Notes under the pieces: generated by a model
Told to the model about the DNA's origin: nothing
The model's database searches: none
What the model saw: the letters and a program-made list of their open reading frames with translations, nothing else
Origin: Bisporella sp. PMI_857
Lineage: Eukaryota; Ascomycota; Leotiomycetes; Helotiales; Helotiaceae
Assembly: GCA_021307315.1 (NCBI GenBank)
Contig: JAJSPD010000077.1
Location: 144,179 to 208,178 of the forward strand
DNA: 64,000 nt
Direction: 5' to 3'
In this document: positions 35,613 to 47,849 of the stretch, piece by piece
Layout: every line of letters begins with the position of its first letter
Numbering within the stretch: position 1 is the first letter of the stretch
Made by a program: the position numbers and the translations under genes

Positions 35613-37719
35613 GCTTTCTATATTGCAGGCTCCAAGCTGACTGACGAATGAAAATTGGGTTCAGGGTGGTCGCTAATGCATAGATGCACATATGTATAAT
35701 GATCAATTTCATGAAAGAGCGGGGTGTATTTTCGGTAGGAATAGAATTCGTTTAAGGTTTGATTGGCACGTGATTACAGGTCCTTTTTACCGTTTTTGAA
35801 TAGTAGAGTAAAATCACGATATCACGTAATCGGAGTTTTTCCCGCACCTGGGGTGCGGCCAATCAGATTGAATTGAAATATTTTTCATTTTATATAATAA
35901 AATATACGGCAAATATCTCATATACCACCATTTGCCTGTATTATTTCTGAAATACCACACTTTTGTTTGGACTCTTTCTCATATACCACACTTGTGGTAT
36001 ATGAGATAAAAGCACGTAAAGCAATGGGATATGAGAAAGAGTCCAAACAAAAGTGTGGTATTTCAGAAATAATACAGGCAAATGGTGGTATATGAGATAT
36101 TTGCCGTAAAATATAAAATAAAGTATTTTTAAATATTGCGTGAAATAATTGTGATTTTTTTATTTTTCTTTTACGACTTAACTTTAATTAAACGATATTT
36201 TTGTACAAAATTTGTATATATATATACAAATCTTGGATATGTAGTGTGTTTCACTTTTTTGAGGCTTAATTGGTTCATCGTTAATGAGTCAGCCTCACGT
36301 GTAAAAAACCCCAGTTTTGGCTCGCTTACTAATCAGAGTCCCTGCAGCCAAGCGTCTAGCGTAGCGCTAATAGTATACGATTTAATCGATTTTATTTTAC
36401 CTGGCTCTTTTCTTGCTGAGAGTATTAAATTTCCCTGGGACCTTCCAGGGAATTTTGAGGAGGCACATGACCCGGAAAACTTGGCAAAATCATATGACAG
36501 TGGCAGATTTTCCGGGAGAAGTTGCCATATTATATAGATATATATATAATATTGAAAAATGAACAAAATGATGCCCGGGTCTTTGGCATGGATTAGCTTA
36601 AATATATGACTCTATGCCAGCTTCTTGTTCTACACCACTTTATCAAGCTTAAGCTAGAGCAATAATTAGTCATCATAATTTATTTGGTTTTAGGTTGGAA
36701 TTGAAGCAGATAGGTCAACCCTTCCGTCTTTACTATTGTGGCATTTCACAAAGAGGTAGTTAGTCGATCATATAGGATTTCAATTCGGTGAACTTGAGAA
36801 GCGGATCAGATCCAAACCTAATAGAGGAGGTGCTCAAACCGCAACAATCTAGATCTTCACAGCGCTTCTCCATACAGCCAAGAACAAGCCTATTTAGCGC
36901 TGAGTAACTAAATTAGAATCCCTACTTGGTGCCTGCATCTAGATCTACACGAGCCGCAACCGCTTCTGATTCCGGGGATGTTCGCCATAAAGAGACTAAG
37001 TCCCGAATCAGGATGATGAGTAAGGCTCTTGGCAACCCTTTTCCATGTAATACACCTGTTCATTAATTTCGGGGTCGCAAAAGTGGGTTCAGTGGAAGAC
37101 CACGCACGGGAGAGAGCGCAACTAAACTTAATTCTCCTGCATTACGAACTTCAAAATTCGCCAATGCCAAGAGGCTCTACTTCTATGCCTTGCATGTTCT
37201 TAGCGGATAGGAGAATTTGACATGGAGGATATGCACCGAACAGCAGTGTGCAGAACATCACCAGTATGAGAAAATCATGATTGTCCAATTCTCATACCTA
37301 AGAATATAAAGCTTTCGGACCTGAGATATTAAGCTTATCCTTCAGAAACCGCAGTGGGAACTCCCAAGGTACATAGGTAAATATACAGTAGAAAGTGAGG
37401 TAACCTCGTGCGCCCTGCTGAACCCTAACTCTTTCGTATCTGTACTGTGATTATCCAAGCAAAGGATAAAATTCTTCTCCGGTAGAAAGAATCCACAACG
37501 GAGCAGCCGAGTTTAGGAGATTTCTGGAGCTAGTCGAAGCAATCGCTGAAGGAGGAGCATCTGAAAACATATATAAATCCAGAGATTGCCCCTCTGCGAA
37601 TCCTCCAAATCTCCATCCTCGTTCTCGTCATCTTTCAATCACTCGATATCCTCTCTCTACCTGAGCATTTCACAAAACGAATTCCACACTCGTCACTTCG
37701 AAACTAGCTCTCAGGCAAA
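35613..37719. other. Gene-poor stretch with fold-back element
   Basis: About 2.1 kb. Holds the 200-bp inverted-repeat element at 35907..36106 (listed separately), AT-rich flanks, a TATATATA run near 36220 and unrecognised short frames. The 3' end (37560-37719) contains ATATATAAAT, a likely TATA region for the secreted-protein gene that follows. Confidence 0.5.
35907..36106. mobile_element. Fold-back MITE, MULE-like (78-bp arms, 9-bp duplication)
   Basis: Arms 35907..35984 and 36029..36106 are perfect inverted repeats of 78 bp beginning CGGCAAATATCTCATATACC. A smaller palindrome (CTCATATACCACA / TGTGGTATATGAG) lies at the inner edge of the left arm. Both sides carry the same 9 bp, TAAAATATA (35898..35906 and 36107..36115). 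A 9-bp duplication plus long inverted repeats and no coding sequence fits a Mutator-like MITE. The AT-rich duplication could partly be chance. Perfect arms suggest recent origin or strong hairpin-driven correction. Confidence 0.8.
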
Positions 37720-38216
37720 ATGCTCTCCTCCAAATGCATCTCGATCATTGCCATCATGGTAACAAGCGCCATGAGCTCTCCCACTGGTACACCCCAATCC
37801 ATCTCGAACATGAGAAAAAAAGGAGAGCACTGACCCCAACCGCAGCGCTTCCTCTCCTTCCACGTGACGCCAACGGCGACGTGATTGATACCAGCGTAGA
37901 ACCTCGTGCAGGAGCAGCCCGCTACTTAAACTTCTACAAAGATGACAACTGCCAGAACTTCATCTCCCAAATCGAGGTTGTTCCAGGCATGTACTCGTGG
38001 GATGGATGCGATGAGGCTGTATCGGGCGCCAACTCAGCTTTTGCGTATTTCTACAGTGGGCAATCTGTCAAATTGAATTTTGGTGGGTTGAGAGAGTGGA
38101 GCAGTGCGTCATCGAACTTTTATTGTCTTCCACATGAGCAGAAGGTGCTTAAGGATGGATGTCAAGGGAGACCAGGAAAGAGCGGGATTAAGGGATACTC
38201 AATTTCTTCAAAGTAG
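37720..38216 (+). pseudogene. Small secreted cysteine-containing protein, frameshifted
   Basis: ATG 37720 opens a signal peptide (MLSSKCISIIAIMVTSAMSS), but this frame stops at a TGA near 37833. The downstream frame, open from 37734 to 38216, carries the mature part: FYKDDNCQNF, SWDGCDEAV, NFYCLPHEQ, KDGCQGRPG, with four cysteines. The switch lies at a seven-A run (37815..37821); one extra A would join the signal peptide to a KKRR Kex2-like site and the mature domain. No intron restores the frame. So either the gene is newly broken, the locus varies in the population, or the assembly lost a base. Small secreted four-cysteine proteins are typical effector-like or cell-surface proteins; no family is recognised. 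Confidence 0.65.
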
Positions 38217-39401
38217 AGTAGATCACTCATATATGAGAGATGTTCGGGTTGAAGGACTTCGCTTGATGTTAATTAGAGAAGTGGTTGGTGCGGTTGAGGA
38301 CCTTGGAGCTGGCTTTCGTTTATTTATTTGTCAGGTGTTAACTCCTTTTGAAAATTATATAGTCCTAATAACTTGGTTGTGGTGGCTATCTAATGAAGGC
38401 AATATGATTTGGGTGGAGTGATGTGGGTGAAAAAATTCTCCCTTGCCAAAAAACCGCAGTAAGGTAGATAGGATAGAGTGGCACATATCAGCTTCATTAA
38501 TATTAAGACTAACCTCTACCATTTCTACTACGCCCTGAATCGTTTACTTATACCCAGCTCTGGCTAACCCTTACAAATTGAAATCCGGAACTCTACCGAA
38601 CCCTTATTACTCCTTGGTACGCGACATTCTTGCGCCTGGCAGTTTATATACGCCTGTGTTTACAAGGGTGTTTTGAGTATCAATTTGGGACTTTAAATAA
38701 GTCACTTTCAATGTTTTTTGGGCTATTGTATCGCTAGGAAAGCGATACAAGAGTTGATAGATATTTCGAGGCAACTTGACAATTCGGCTTTTCAACTATG
38801 TATAAGGATCTTGGTCAATCTAGCTTACATTGGTTAAATAGTTCAGAAGTCGTTCTACAGTTTTCTGAAATTTAGCTTCTTACAATAATATTGGAGTTGG
38901 GAATAGTTTCAAAATGTATATTCCGGAACGCTATGTTCTTCTCCTAAACGCTACGATATTAAAACGCAATAAACTTACCGGAGTAAACTTATTTTATAGC
39001 CTTAGCCATGATATTAAATTCACTGCTTATTTTGATGCTAAGTCTTTCTGTTGCAAAGATGCAAGCCCCGTAGCGCAACATTGGTGCCTTTGTAGTTGCC
39101 AGCTCATGCGTGAGTGACTTTTGGGAGTCGTCGCCTGACTTCTTTGAAACCTTGTGCACAAATCCCAATGGCCAACTGGAGTTAGAGGCGGGCGATGGAG
39201 TCTTGCCAACTCCGCACTTACCGGTCAGACGCTTGTAGGGTCGTAACGTTGAAATGATGCGGCGCTGCCTAAGGTTAAACTGTGCATGAGTTCCTGCAAC
39301 TGTTTGGTGAAACAACACCGCGCCTCACCTCTACTTCTCACATTTTGCTTTATTGTTCCTATTACTTGGAATTGAAGCTCAGCGATATATTAGCCGCCAT
39401 T
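38217..39401. other. Intergenic, nothing recognised
   Basis: About 1.2 kb without a gene I can support. Short frames only. The 3' end is the promoter region of the SnoaL-like gene. Confidence 0.5.
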
Positions 39402-39944
39402 ATGCGTAAGGCAGCTGTCCTTCTTGCCGCCTTCCTCAATATTGCGAGAGCAGCACTAGCTGACCCCGCACCCATCCCATTTTATGACCTCCCAACCATC
39501 GTCCCCGGATCCTCGTTCACTGCACATCCATTCGACGTGGAAGCAATCCGTAATACCATGGCACACTACCCACTCTGCATCGACGGCAAGAATTTCGAGG
39601 CGCTCGACCTCGTCTTCGCCCCTGACGCTGTGGCTAACTACTCAGCGCCACTGAATGTCCTGACTCCCCTTTCTACAATCAAGACTGTGCTCGAGAATGC
39701 CCTCATTAAGGTGAATACGCAACATGCGTTGAGTACGCAAGTTATCGATGTTATTTCTCCAACTGAGGCATTTTCTGTCACGTATTACACTGCAACGCAT
39801 TTCGGGGTGGGGAACTATGAAGGGCAGATCTTGGTGGCCTATGGACAGTACCAGGACGCATGGGTGAGGCAGCCAGATTTGAGTTGGAAGATATCTCATA
39901 GAAACTTGGTCTATATGGTTAGTTCTTTCCCCGCACCAGTTTAA
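39402..39944 (+). CDS. Secreted SnoaL-like protein
   Basis: Single exon, 180 residues from ATG 39402. The N-terminus MRKAAVLLAAFLNIARAALA is a good signal peptide with cleavage before DPAPIP. The remainder fits the alpha+beta-barrel SnoaL/NTF2-like fold: IRNTMAHYPLCIDGKNFEAL (helical opening), VFAPDAVANYS, then beta strands ending YQDAWVRQPDLSWKISHRNLVYM, a typical SnoaL C-terminal strand pair. The open frame extends upstream to 39282, but that part lacks a reason to be coding. The SnoaL-like fold holds cyclases, isomerases and non-catalytic binders; no specific reaction can be assigned. Confidence 0.8.
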   Translation: MRKAAVLLAAFLNIARAALADPAPIPFYDLPTIVPGSSFTAHPFDVEAIRNTMAHYPLCIDGKNFEALDLVFAPDAVANYSAPLNVLTPLSTIKTVLENALIKVNTQHALSTQVIDVISPTEAFSVTYYTATHFGVGNYEGQILVAYGQYQDAWVRQPDLSWKISHRNLVYMVSSFPAPV

Positions 39945-40219
39945 TTACAATTTTTTTTTTTAATTTTTTTTTTTTTAATTTTAATCTTTGCACTGTGGGC
40001 GGTGAGATTCTTAGTTCACGGCTAACCATTGACAAGGGCCCTGGCATTGGCAACTTTTCGATCTTTTCTTAAAGATCCCTTTGTACAGGATAAGAACAAG
40101 GTTAAGTTTAAGAAATTAGTTGGAAACAAAAGTCACGGAAAGCCAGAAAACGGAAATAGGAGTTAAGCTTGTTTTATCCCCAATCCCAATTCTTTTCATT
40201 GTTTATCTCTAGGAAATTA

Positions 40220-40403
40220 CGGTAGACTCTGGTTATATATAAATCTCTCGTTATAATGAATTTCTCGAAAATCCTGAAAAAACACTACAGGGATATTTTG
40301 CATGAGAGCAGGGGTGGTTATAACGGATTTCTTGTTGGAACGGAAATTTTTCTCTTCCGCTTAAACATTTTTTTTTTGGATCCGCTTTAGCCGGAGTCTA
40401 CTG
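40220..40403. mobile_element. Small TA-flanked MITE
   Basis: 184 bp flanked by TA (40218-40219 and 40404-40405). Terminal inverted repeats of about 16 bp: CGGTAGACTCTGGTTA on the left against CAGTAGACTCCGGCTA on the right (reverse complement). No coding capacity. The TA duplication and GTAGACTC termini fit a Tc1-mariner/pogo-derived MITE. Confidence 0.7.
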
Positions 40404-40589
40404 TAACAAGGACATCCAAGCCGGCGTCTAAAAAGCATAAATGGCTTGCAGCGGTAGATAGCTATGTTTGAAATACAAGTAGGTCTACTTTTTTCCAAAC
40501 TCGGTTTACCTGATGAGGCTGTCTACTCAAGTAATCTTAGTTGCAATTTGCAAGCAATATCGCTTACGGGAATTATCGCAATCTGAACA

Positions 40590-41009
40590 GGAATCGATTA
40601 AAACGTGCACAAATAGCGTCTCCACAATTACCCACTATTTCCTTTATTAAGGGATTTAAGCGAAACCTGCATATGCGCTTTTCTATTTTCAGAATTTTGC
40701 TATGCTGCTGTACTAAGCGAACTACGCTAAGCCTAATTGTATTTGAAATCGGATTTTTGTTTTTGAAATAAACCGCGTCATCAAATATATAAAAGTATAT
40801 ATTTAATCGATTTGTTTAATTTAAATCTATCGGATTTCAATAAACTAAATTTTATTTTTAATGGTTGTTGTTTAATATAAGTATTATATTGTAAAATTGT
40901 ACCAAATTGCAACACGAAACTTTCACAAGTTCCGCACTTGCGGAAATAAAAGCGGCATGCCATAATATTTGGTGTGTTGGCGCTATTCGTGCACGTTTTA
41001 ATCGATTCC
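40590..41009. repeat. Inverted repeat pair of a decayed element
   Basis: The 29-bp segment 40590..40618 (GAATCGATTAAAACGTGCAC...) is repeated in inverse orientation at 40981..41009 with one mismatch. In both orientations it translates to NRLKRA(Q/R)IA, so it may be two opposed fragments of one transposon coding region, or long inverted termini. Confidence 0.5.
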
Positions 41010-43197
41010 AGTTAAAGTATTCCTCCACAGCCAACATACTCCTTAATGCCTCCGAGCTCGACCACAAGCATTGTTGGCCTACTTATAGTGATGCTGAGCA
41101 TCCTCGCATGCCATGCCGCCTGCGACATCTCCTCTCCCGGTTCTAGCATATTTCCCCAGCCAGCAACATCGCGCCTCCACAGTACTCTTTGTAACTAGGC
41201 CTTTGTTGGTGACGCAAACTCCGGTATTATCAAATCAAGAATTTCAGAATTGCCCAATTCTTTAGCGCAAATAAATGCTTCCGTCGCATCTCTCCACGCA
41301 ATACTCGACTTGACAACCCAATCATCTTTCAACGACCAGAATGAGACAAAAAGGTGGTGGTTCCAAAGCCACCAAAGTCTAAGTAGCATGACGCCTACGG
41401 AAATCTCTGCGCTGATAAGCTCCATCCTTTCATGCCCTTCCTTATTGGCATCTTCATTTCGTCCAGGATGTTAGTTATCTATCAAGGGCATTCTTGACAC
41501 GCATCGTCATACTTATTCTTGGAGCCGCAAATGTAGGGTTGAGATTTGAGGTTTTTGGGACTAGGTCTAGGAATGGGATGTGGTATAGCCATGTGCTTTC
41601 ATGGCTTGGCCGATTGTTGCGGTTATGTTTGGGTGCTGATTTCTCAAGGAAATAATAGGAAGAAGTTGGAGACAGGGAGAGAGAAGCCGGTTAAGCAATA
41701 GAGAGTGGCGACTATCTGAAGGTCATTTTGGACTAACTATCCCTCTCTAATGTTAATTAGAACTCAATGATACGAGACCATGGACCATCATCTATTGAAG
41801 CATTTGAGAAATTAGCTGGGGATGAGGTCACGGAAACCCTTAACTCGCTTAATTTTATTCGCTTCACTCTCACCCTCGCGCCAGTTGTATTGGTTTGCGC
41901 TATTTGCTTGCTCGTGCCTTTCAAGCCTTGCTGGCTAAAATTGTCAAGAACTAAACCTGTAGTGGGATACCAGTGGGGGTGATATCGCCTTGCTGAAAAA
42001 TGTCATCGATTTGATGTTGAAATAGATAACTGGTGATAAGAAAATTCCGACGGAAGGTGTTGAATTGTAGCTCAGGTGGTACCAGACCATAGGAAGCAAG
42101 GTCATCTTGAGGAAGAAAGTTCTGGTCTCCTTTCCGGAGGCAATATAAGTGCAGAGGCAAAGTCGCCCCGATTAGAGGTGGGGCAAAGCTCAACTTGTTG
42201 TATGCCTTGATGAGGGCCAGGGTTTTCTACATTCAATATCTCATCCAAGTCTCAAGCAAACATTATTGAAGTGAGAAACCTTGATTCATCTAAAGGAGAA
42301 GAAAACGAATGTTGTATACACATTGTAAGCTAAGACCAACCCTATTCCGTACATAGATCACGTGAGAGATCACATGACCCATATGGTACTCATCAAACAT
42401 CGGATCTGATACTATCCTGACATCCATTTAGTGTGCGGTATTACCCATGTTAATGTGTTATATATTGTATAGCAGAGGAAAGTAAACACCATAGACAAAT
42501 TAAACGAAACCTTGCAATACTTGCGCTGTCTAGAGTTGGAATCGGGCATGGAAAGGCGCGGGGTAGTCAATGTACTGGGCAGGTTATACTTCTGATGATG
42601 GGAAGGAGTTACAACGGTAGCAATAGAGGATAAGGAACCCGGAATCGAAGTCTAATTCCACCAACAAAGCACTGCACTTTGCCCAGGATCCTCACCGTCG
42701 AGAGAGACATCGCACGTAAGCCATTTAGCAAACACTTTAAAAACTATAGGATCGGGATATGATAACTTGCTTGGTCGGGCGATTAGTCATTGATATCGAT
42801 TCTTACCGCCCAGGTCTGGGTTTGTGTGTAACTAGATGCTGGGACGATGTGCGAGGTTTGAACTGTCTGGAAATGATAGGTTTGGGTGAGCCGATGGTAT
42901 TACTCGATGCTCTATTTTTCAGTTCTTTTGGATACCTGTAATGAGTACAATTCTCTCGACATGATATCTAGAATATAAAAACTCGTCAAAAATACTACCA
43001 TTGATACTACGTGGCCAGAATGCTGGAATCCCATAATCCAATTAACCATCCAGACGCCACTTTAAAGTCTTCCAACTCTCCAAACACACAAAACGATTGC
43101 GACAGATCTTGGCTTCCAAAAGTAGTCGGTGGGGTGTCCCACGCTCCCTGAGTACTAGTCCTTGGCGCCACGAAGAGGCTTCTGCCATGCCGAGGGG

Positions 43198-43221
43198 TTT
43201 TTTTTTTTTTTTTTTTTTTTT
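43198..43221 (+). repeat. Poly(T) homopolymer, 24 bases
   Basis: An uninterrupted run of 24 T in non-coding DNA; no associated element seen. Confidence 0.95.
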
Positions 43222-43585
43222 GTAATATAAATTGCAGTGATGAGATGCCTTGTGAGGAGCTTTCGGAGACGATGATGCCATGGATTGTTGAATTTGCCGT
43301 ATGAGAAAATCATGAACTTGCTATCATGAGAAAGATTAACCAGAATCTTGCAAGACTGTTCCCCCAAATCATCTTAATCCGGCGATGTGTCCACTCTGCA
43401 CTCCAGAGCGAATTCTAGAGGAAAAAGAGCTAACTCGGTCCGACGAATTTCCGATGTCTTGGTTAGCACAAGCAGGATGAACGGCAGGATGCAAGTACTA
43501 GGTTGCGTCACAACCCATGGCGATTTGCATCCGCCTCACCATCTTGTATTTGATATATATATTTATCGCACAACAGTGACCTCTA

Positions 43586-44300
43586 TTATATTCTTTTGCT
43601 GATGCTATTGTGTTCCGGTCCAGCTTGGTGTGGGCAAGTCCGCTTGTGCCGTTTGCAGTTGTCCTTACGCGAAAATCCATTTTGGGAACCATCTTGACTG
43701 TATTCGCATGTTGCGTAAGGACAGTAAAAGCGTCTGTCCGGTGCGCCAGGATCGTCTGGATGAACAGACCCCTTGTGGCGTTGCAAGTCTTTGCGGTAAG
43801 GGAATTTGGCGCCACAAGAGCCGGAGTTGCACTTCCACAACTTTTCATGATATTTGTTGTGTTTTCTAAGTCATCTTAGTTGTGCACTGGCGAAATCAGA
43901 AATGATAAATTTACCGGTAGTCTTTTTGCTTCTGAAATTCACGACAACATCGAGTGCACTGCAGGATATTGTCTTGAGCCTTGCCGGTACTTTGCTCCAG
44001 GTCCAGCAACAGCAACTCAGAGATTGTGCAATTAACTCCACCGCTTTCATGGAAGAAGTCCAGAAATGACGAAACCCAAGAAGGGCGTTGGGACGGATCA
44101 GATTGTGTATCAGAAGATTCATGGCCAGAAACTGTGGTAGGACAATTTCGATTAATTGAAGAACAATTTGGCTGAGAATAAGAGAGATCATCATCTTGAT
44201 TGGGAGGTTGTGGGAATGAAGATGGTGGCGGGGTCTCGAAGCTTCGTAAGGGCCGTTGATCACTGTAACACCTTTCGAATATGAACTAAGCGGAGACCAG
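43586..44300 (-). CDS. C2H2 zinc-finger protein, 5' end unresolved
   Basis: The last two exons are clear. The upstream exon (from about 44275 down to about 43913) reads RPLRSFETPPPSSFPQPP, a low-complexity Ser/Pro region, then SSFLDFFHESGG and CTRCCREFQKQKDYR. A short intron with GTAAAT...TAG joins it to KHNKYHEKLWKCNSGSC, completing the first finger (CxxC...HxxxH). Further fingers follow: CNSGSCGAKFPYRKDLQRHKG, then FYCPYATCEYS...FSRKDNCKRHKRTC. This is a typical fungal C2H2 putative transcription factor. The frame is closed upstream of about 44280 by a TAG, so the first exon lies farther 5'. An ATG near 44370 is a candidate, but I could not connect it in frame. Confidence 0.65.
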
Positions 44301-45358
44301 TAGCCCCCGCAGAGATCTGCAAAATGTATCTATTAGTAGACTACAGATTGTCGAGGATATCAGAGTGTTCCATACCACAGGTATATCAGGACGAATATTA
44401 ACGGTACGAACACTTTCTAGTGCTTGGTTTGGAGACTCGAAGAGCAAAAGAGGGTCGAGGGTCAAGCCGCAATTTATAGGCGTTTCGACCTGGCTCCAAC
44501 GCAGTCCCTCGATCAGGTGACTGGGGAGGGGGTGGCCTCACAAGTTGCAGGGTTGGGTGCGTTTCCCGGTTAGAGGCCAATGAAAGGGCGAAATGCTAAG
44601 CTTGCACAAAGCCACGAAAAATGGCAGCCATTTAGAGCTTCCCTCGATTCTGCTTATGCCCAGCGAACGAGGGGGACGGCCTCTTCCCCGTGACCATATT
44701 GCACGCCTCATTCTGCTTTCCGAAGACAACTGCATGCAAGAGGCAGAAGGTCGAAGTACGACCAGAATGCACAACAGTTTCGTGTGCTTCCACCACCATT
44801 TCATTTCTAAGCCGATCGATCATGAATCATCAAGAGTCTTCGGAGGCATAAGTCAACAATCGAGACGCATAGCGCTATCTCCAAGCTGATTCACGCCTTT
44901 CCAATCATACCCCCGAAAGTAGGCTCTAACCAACCTAAACTGACATGTCCCTCGTTCCAAGGCTCACCTCTCTGCAGAGTGGCCTCCTTCTCAGCCTCAT
45001 TATATACGAGGCTCGCTTCCGTCCTGTCCTTTCCATGCCCTAATGCGCTCTGCGTGCCTCCATCTCGTTCTTCAAGATTTCTAGACTTCCTAGCCACCCA
45101 TACTGCAACAGACTTAAAATCTTGAGGCCATCTCAATATGGGAGACTTCAATTTCACCAGTGCTGCCTTGAAACAGCTACGGGACCTTACTCGCCATCAA
45201 CCACAGCACCTCCAATCAAAGAACATCTCCTTTGTATCTCAACCACCACCAAAGGCAATACCTGAAGTCCCCTAGTTTGTGCTCTCTGACGAATGTAGAA
45301 CTCTCGCTCCATTTCGACAGCATCGAAAAAGCAGTCGAGCAAACGTTCTTCTAAGATC
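44301..45358. other. Intergenic, unresolved 5' ends
   Basis: About 1 kb holding the missing 5' exon(s) of the C2H2 gene (minus) and possibly of the La-motif gene (plus). An ATG at 45138 opens 46 codons (MGDFNFTSAALKQLRDL) that could be the LARP N-terminus, but no intron linking it to 45359 was found. Confidence 0.4.
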
Positions 45359-47217
45359 TTGTTGACCAAAAAGACTTCAAATAAGTCCGTATCGATCATT
45401 TCTACCAACGTCAGCCCAACATCCAGTAAGTCTACAGTGTTGCGACCAGATGCTCCGGTCTTTCATCCCTCGGCAAGAGGTACGGCATCCACCGAACAAC
45501 CATACAAGCTTCCTCGTGGCGACAAGAACTTAATCAACAAAGTGATCAACCCAGATTCCTACACTGAGCTCCAACTCGTTGAACTCAAAAAATCGGATCA
45601 CTATGGCTATATCTACCAAGCTAGGCAACTAACCACTGAGCTTCTATTTGAGGTCAAAGTGTATTGTCTCAGTCAACAAGACCAAGAGCAAAAGAAAAAT
45701 GCGAAACGCAATTTGAGAGAGTGGAAGTCACGACGCCGATATTGGAAATCTTTCCAGGAAAATGGGTTGGTTTTCTTGATTCTTCGATACCCTAAGCCTC
45801 AGGCTGAATCGCCGTCTCCAGCTGGTCCTGAAGATAGAAAGCTCTCATCCCCACTTGGTATGTACAGGATCTACTGCGAAAGAGCTAACAAGAGTCCATT
45901 TGTTTCATGCTGAACGAATTAATAGCACAAGTTGATGTGAGCTCCGGAGAAAACTCTATGCTTAGAGAAAATATACCCCAGTTCCAACCCTCCGCGATCA
46001 GGGCTATTTTAGAGGACTCTACCAGCAAGATCCCAGGTCAGCACAGAACTGTCCTATTGCCGCCAGCTGCTATATTTTTTTGCAACTTCGGACATAGATC
46101 ACAGGAGCAGCAACAGAAGGCGCGCAGGTTATAAAGGGACAGGCGTCGTAAAAGGAGAGCAAGTATAACATCTGGCGGTGACAACCTTCAGGATAAACAA
46201 ACTGCCGATCCAGAGGGCTTTGTGCCTAAGCACCCAACCACATACTCGGATTTCTTTTCATCGCAATGGGGTGGCTTAAATTTTACAGAAGACGAACTCT
46301 CCCGAGACCAAGATTGGTATTGGTCAGGTGAAATGGGCTGGCGAAGGGAAATGGTCATACTGGAGGAGAATGGGCATTCAAAATGGGCATATCGTTGGTC
46401 GACTCAAGGCGGCTATTTGAACAGGCATATTACAGGGCCAGAGCTCAAGCCCACGACTGTTTACTATGGACCCGTCGTGGACTTCCGTCTAATTTCACCT
46501 AGCCAACTAGACCCTAAACCTATACAACTAGAGACACAGGACAACCTTGGTAACTTTCACAGCAACACTGATCAAAATGGTACCTCATTAGCTGATTGTA
46601 CGTTAGAGCCTCTTCATTCTATTCACCCTCTTCGTAAGGATTGGCCTGCTACCTTTTCCACGTCAGAAGTTGTGGCTTCATCTCGCGACATAATCCAAAA
46701 TCAGCTGTAAGTCGCGTTCTCTAAAATACCCTGAGGATTTTACTAAGCTAATGTGTAAAGTGAATTCTACTTCTCAACAAACAACCTCCACTCAGATACA
46801 TACCTTCGCAAACACATGGATTCGCAAGGCTTTGTCCCCCTTTGCTTCGTTGCCAACTTCAAGCGCCTCCAATCATTGACCCAAGATATCGATGTCCTCC
46901 GCTCTACCTGCATGGAATCAGATATCATAGAACTTAGAAGGGATATAGACGGCGTTGATCACATTAGGCCAAAAGAGGGGTGGGAGAAAATGGTATTAGA
47001 GATGGAGCAGCGGGATCTGTCCGCAAGAAATGGTGGACCGAGGATGGGGATGTGGTCAGAACCTTGCCTTTGTGGAATTGGGGAAGGGGAGCGAGAGTTG
47101 GTGATGAAGGACAATTTTGATATTCACTTTGGCGATTTTGTTCTCAAGATAGCTAAGAGTCGTCCGCCTGGGGCTAAAAAGCGGAGTTTCTCAACTAAAC
47201 TTCCGGAAATGAAGTAA
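45359..47217 (+). CDS. La-motif (LARP-like) RNA-binding protein, probably broken
   Basis: Three open segments. 45359..45913 has a low-complexity region with STVLRPDAPVFHPS, and a possible 36-nt intron (GTATGT...CTAACAAG) to 45907. The segment 45907..46131 ends ARRL before a TAA at 46132-46134. The same frame then continues through RDRRRKRRASITSGG to the 46707..46760 intron. That canonical intron rebuilds the La motif NQLEFYFSTNNLHSDTYLRK / HMDSQGFVPL / CFVANFKRLQSLTQDI, followed by GWEKMVLEMEQRDLSARNGG, the usual context in fungal LARP1-like proteins. LARP proteins bind RNA 3' or 5' ends and modulate translation. The TAA (a possible CAA-to-TAA change) is not removed by any intron I can find, so the gene is probably non-functional or mis-modelled; the La-motif identity itself is firm. 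Confidence 0.6.
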
Positions 47218-47849
47218 TGAATGGAGAGAGTAATGAATCTAGATAAATGCATTTTGGTAAATTTAGAAAGAGCTATTTTGGGGTACTTGGTATTGTGGTA
47301 AAGCATCAAGAAGTAGGGAACTATGCGCAGACTTACTTCTAGGAAGGTACCGCGGGGGGGGGAGGGGAGGCCGCGGTTGATGATGCGAAGGGCAGATGTA
47401 GCCTAATGTTGTTTATTTCATTACGGATAGCCTCAGTTTGATAGCGCAATACAAATCATAATTTGAGGACCTACGGATCCTTGAGAGCATTGCCGAAGAT
47501 TTTCTGCTCAACGGTACCTCGCCAGTGCTGGGGCCTCAGACACCCATTCATCAACCCATATACTTAGCTGGATCTGCCTTTCCTCTTTGTTTTGCTCTTC
47601 AGGCGGTCACAGGCTTTTTAGCCAGCTTACCCAATACCAGGCTTTTTTTTTCACTCTATTTGAGCCTCTAACTCGATTCAGTGACCTACTTGAGCCTTTA
47701 CAGCCACACTGTTTAGGGATGGGAAGTTCTGTGGCATCTTGCTAGGTTCTACCAAATTAGTCCATTCAACGGCCACCGAATCTACTCAAAAGAGATTATA
47801 TTCAGTGAGGAGAGCTCTACTACCAGATTTAATGGAAGTTCTCTGCTCG
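47218..47849. other. Intergenic
   Basis: About 630 bp. Contains a G9 run near 47350 and no gene I can support; it ends in the eroded 3' part of the aminopeptidase pseudogene. Confidence 0.45.

Larger units (their letters stand above)
39945..43585. other. Gene-poor, repeat-rich stretch
   Basis: About 3.6 kb. Contains T-rich runs just after the SnoaL gene, the TA-flanked MITE 40220..40403, an inverted-repeat pair near 40.6 and 41.0 kb, and a 24-T run. Frames at 41195..41474 and 41767..42193 are short and match no family I recognise; they may be decayed genes. Confidence 0.5.

Noticed and set aside
39282..39401. Upstream extension of the SnoaL-like protein
   Set aside because: It would hide the clear signal peptide that starts at ATG 39402.
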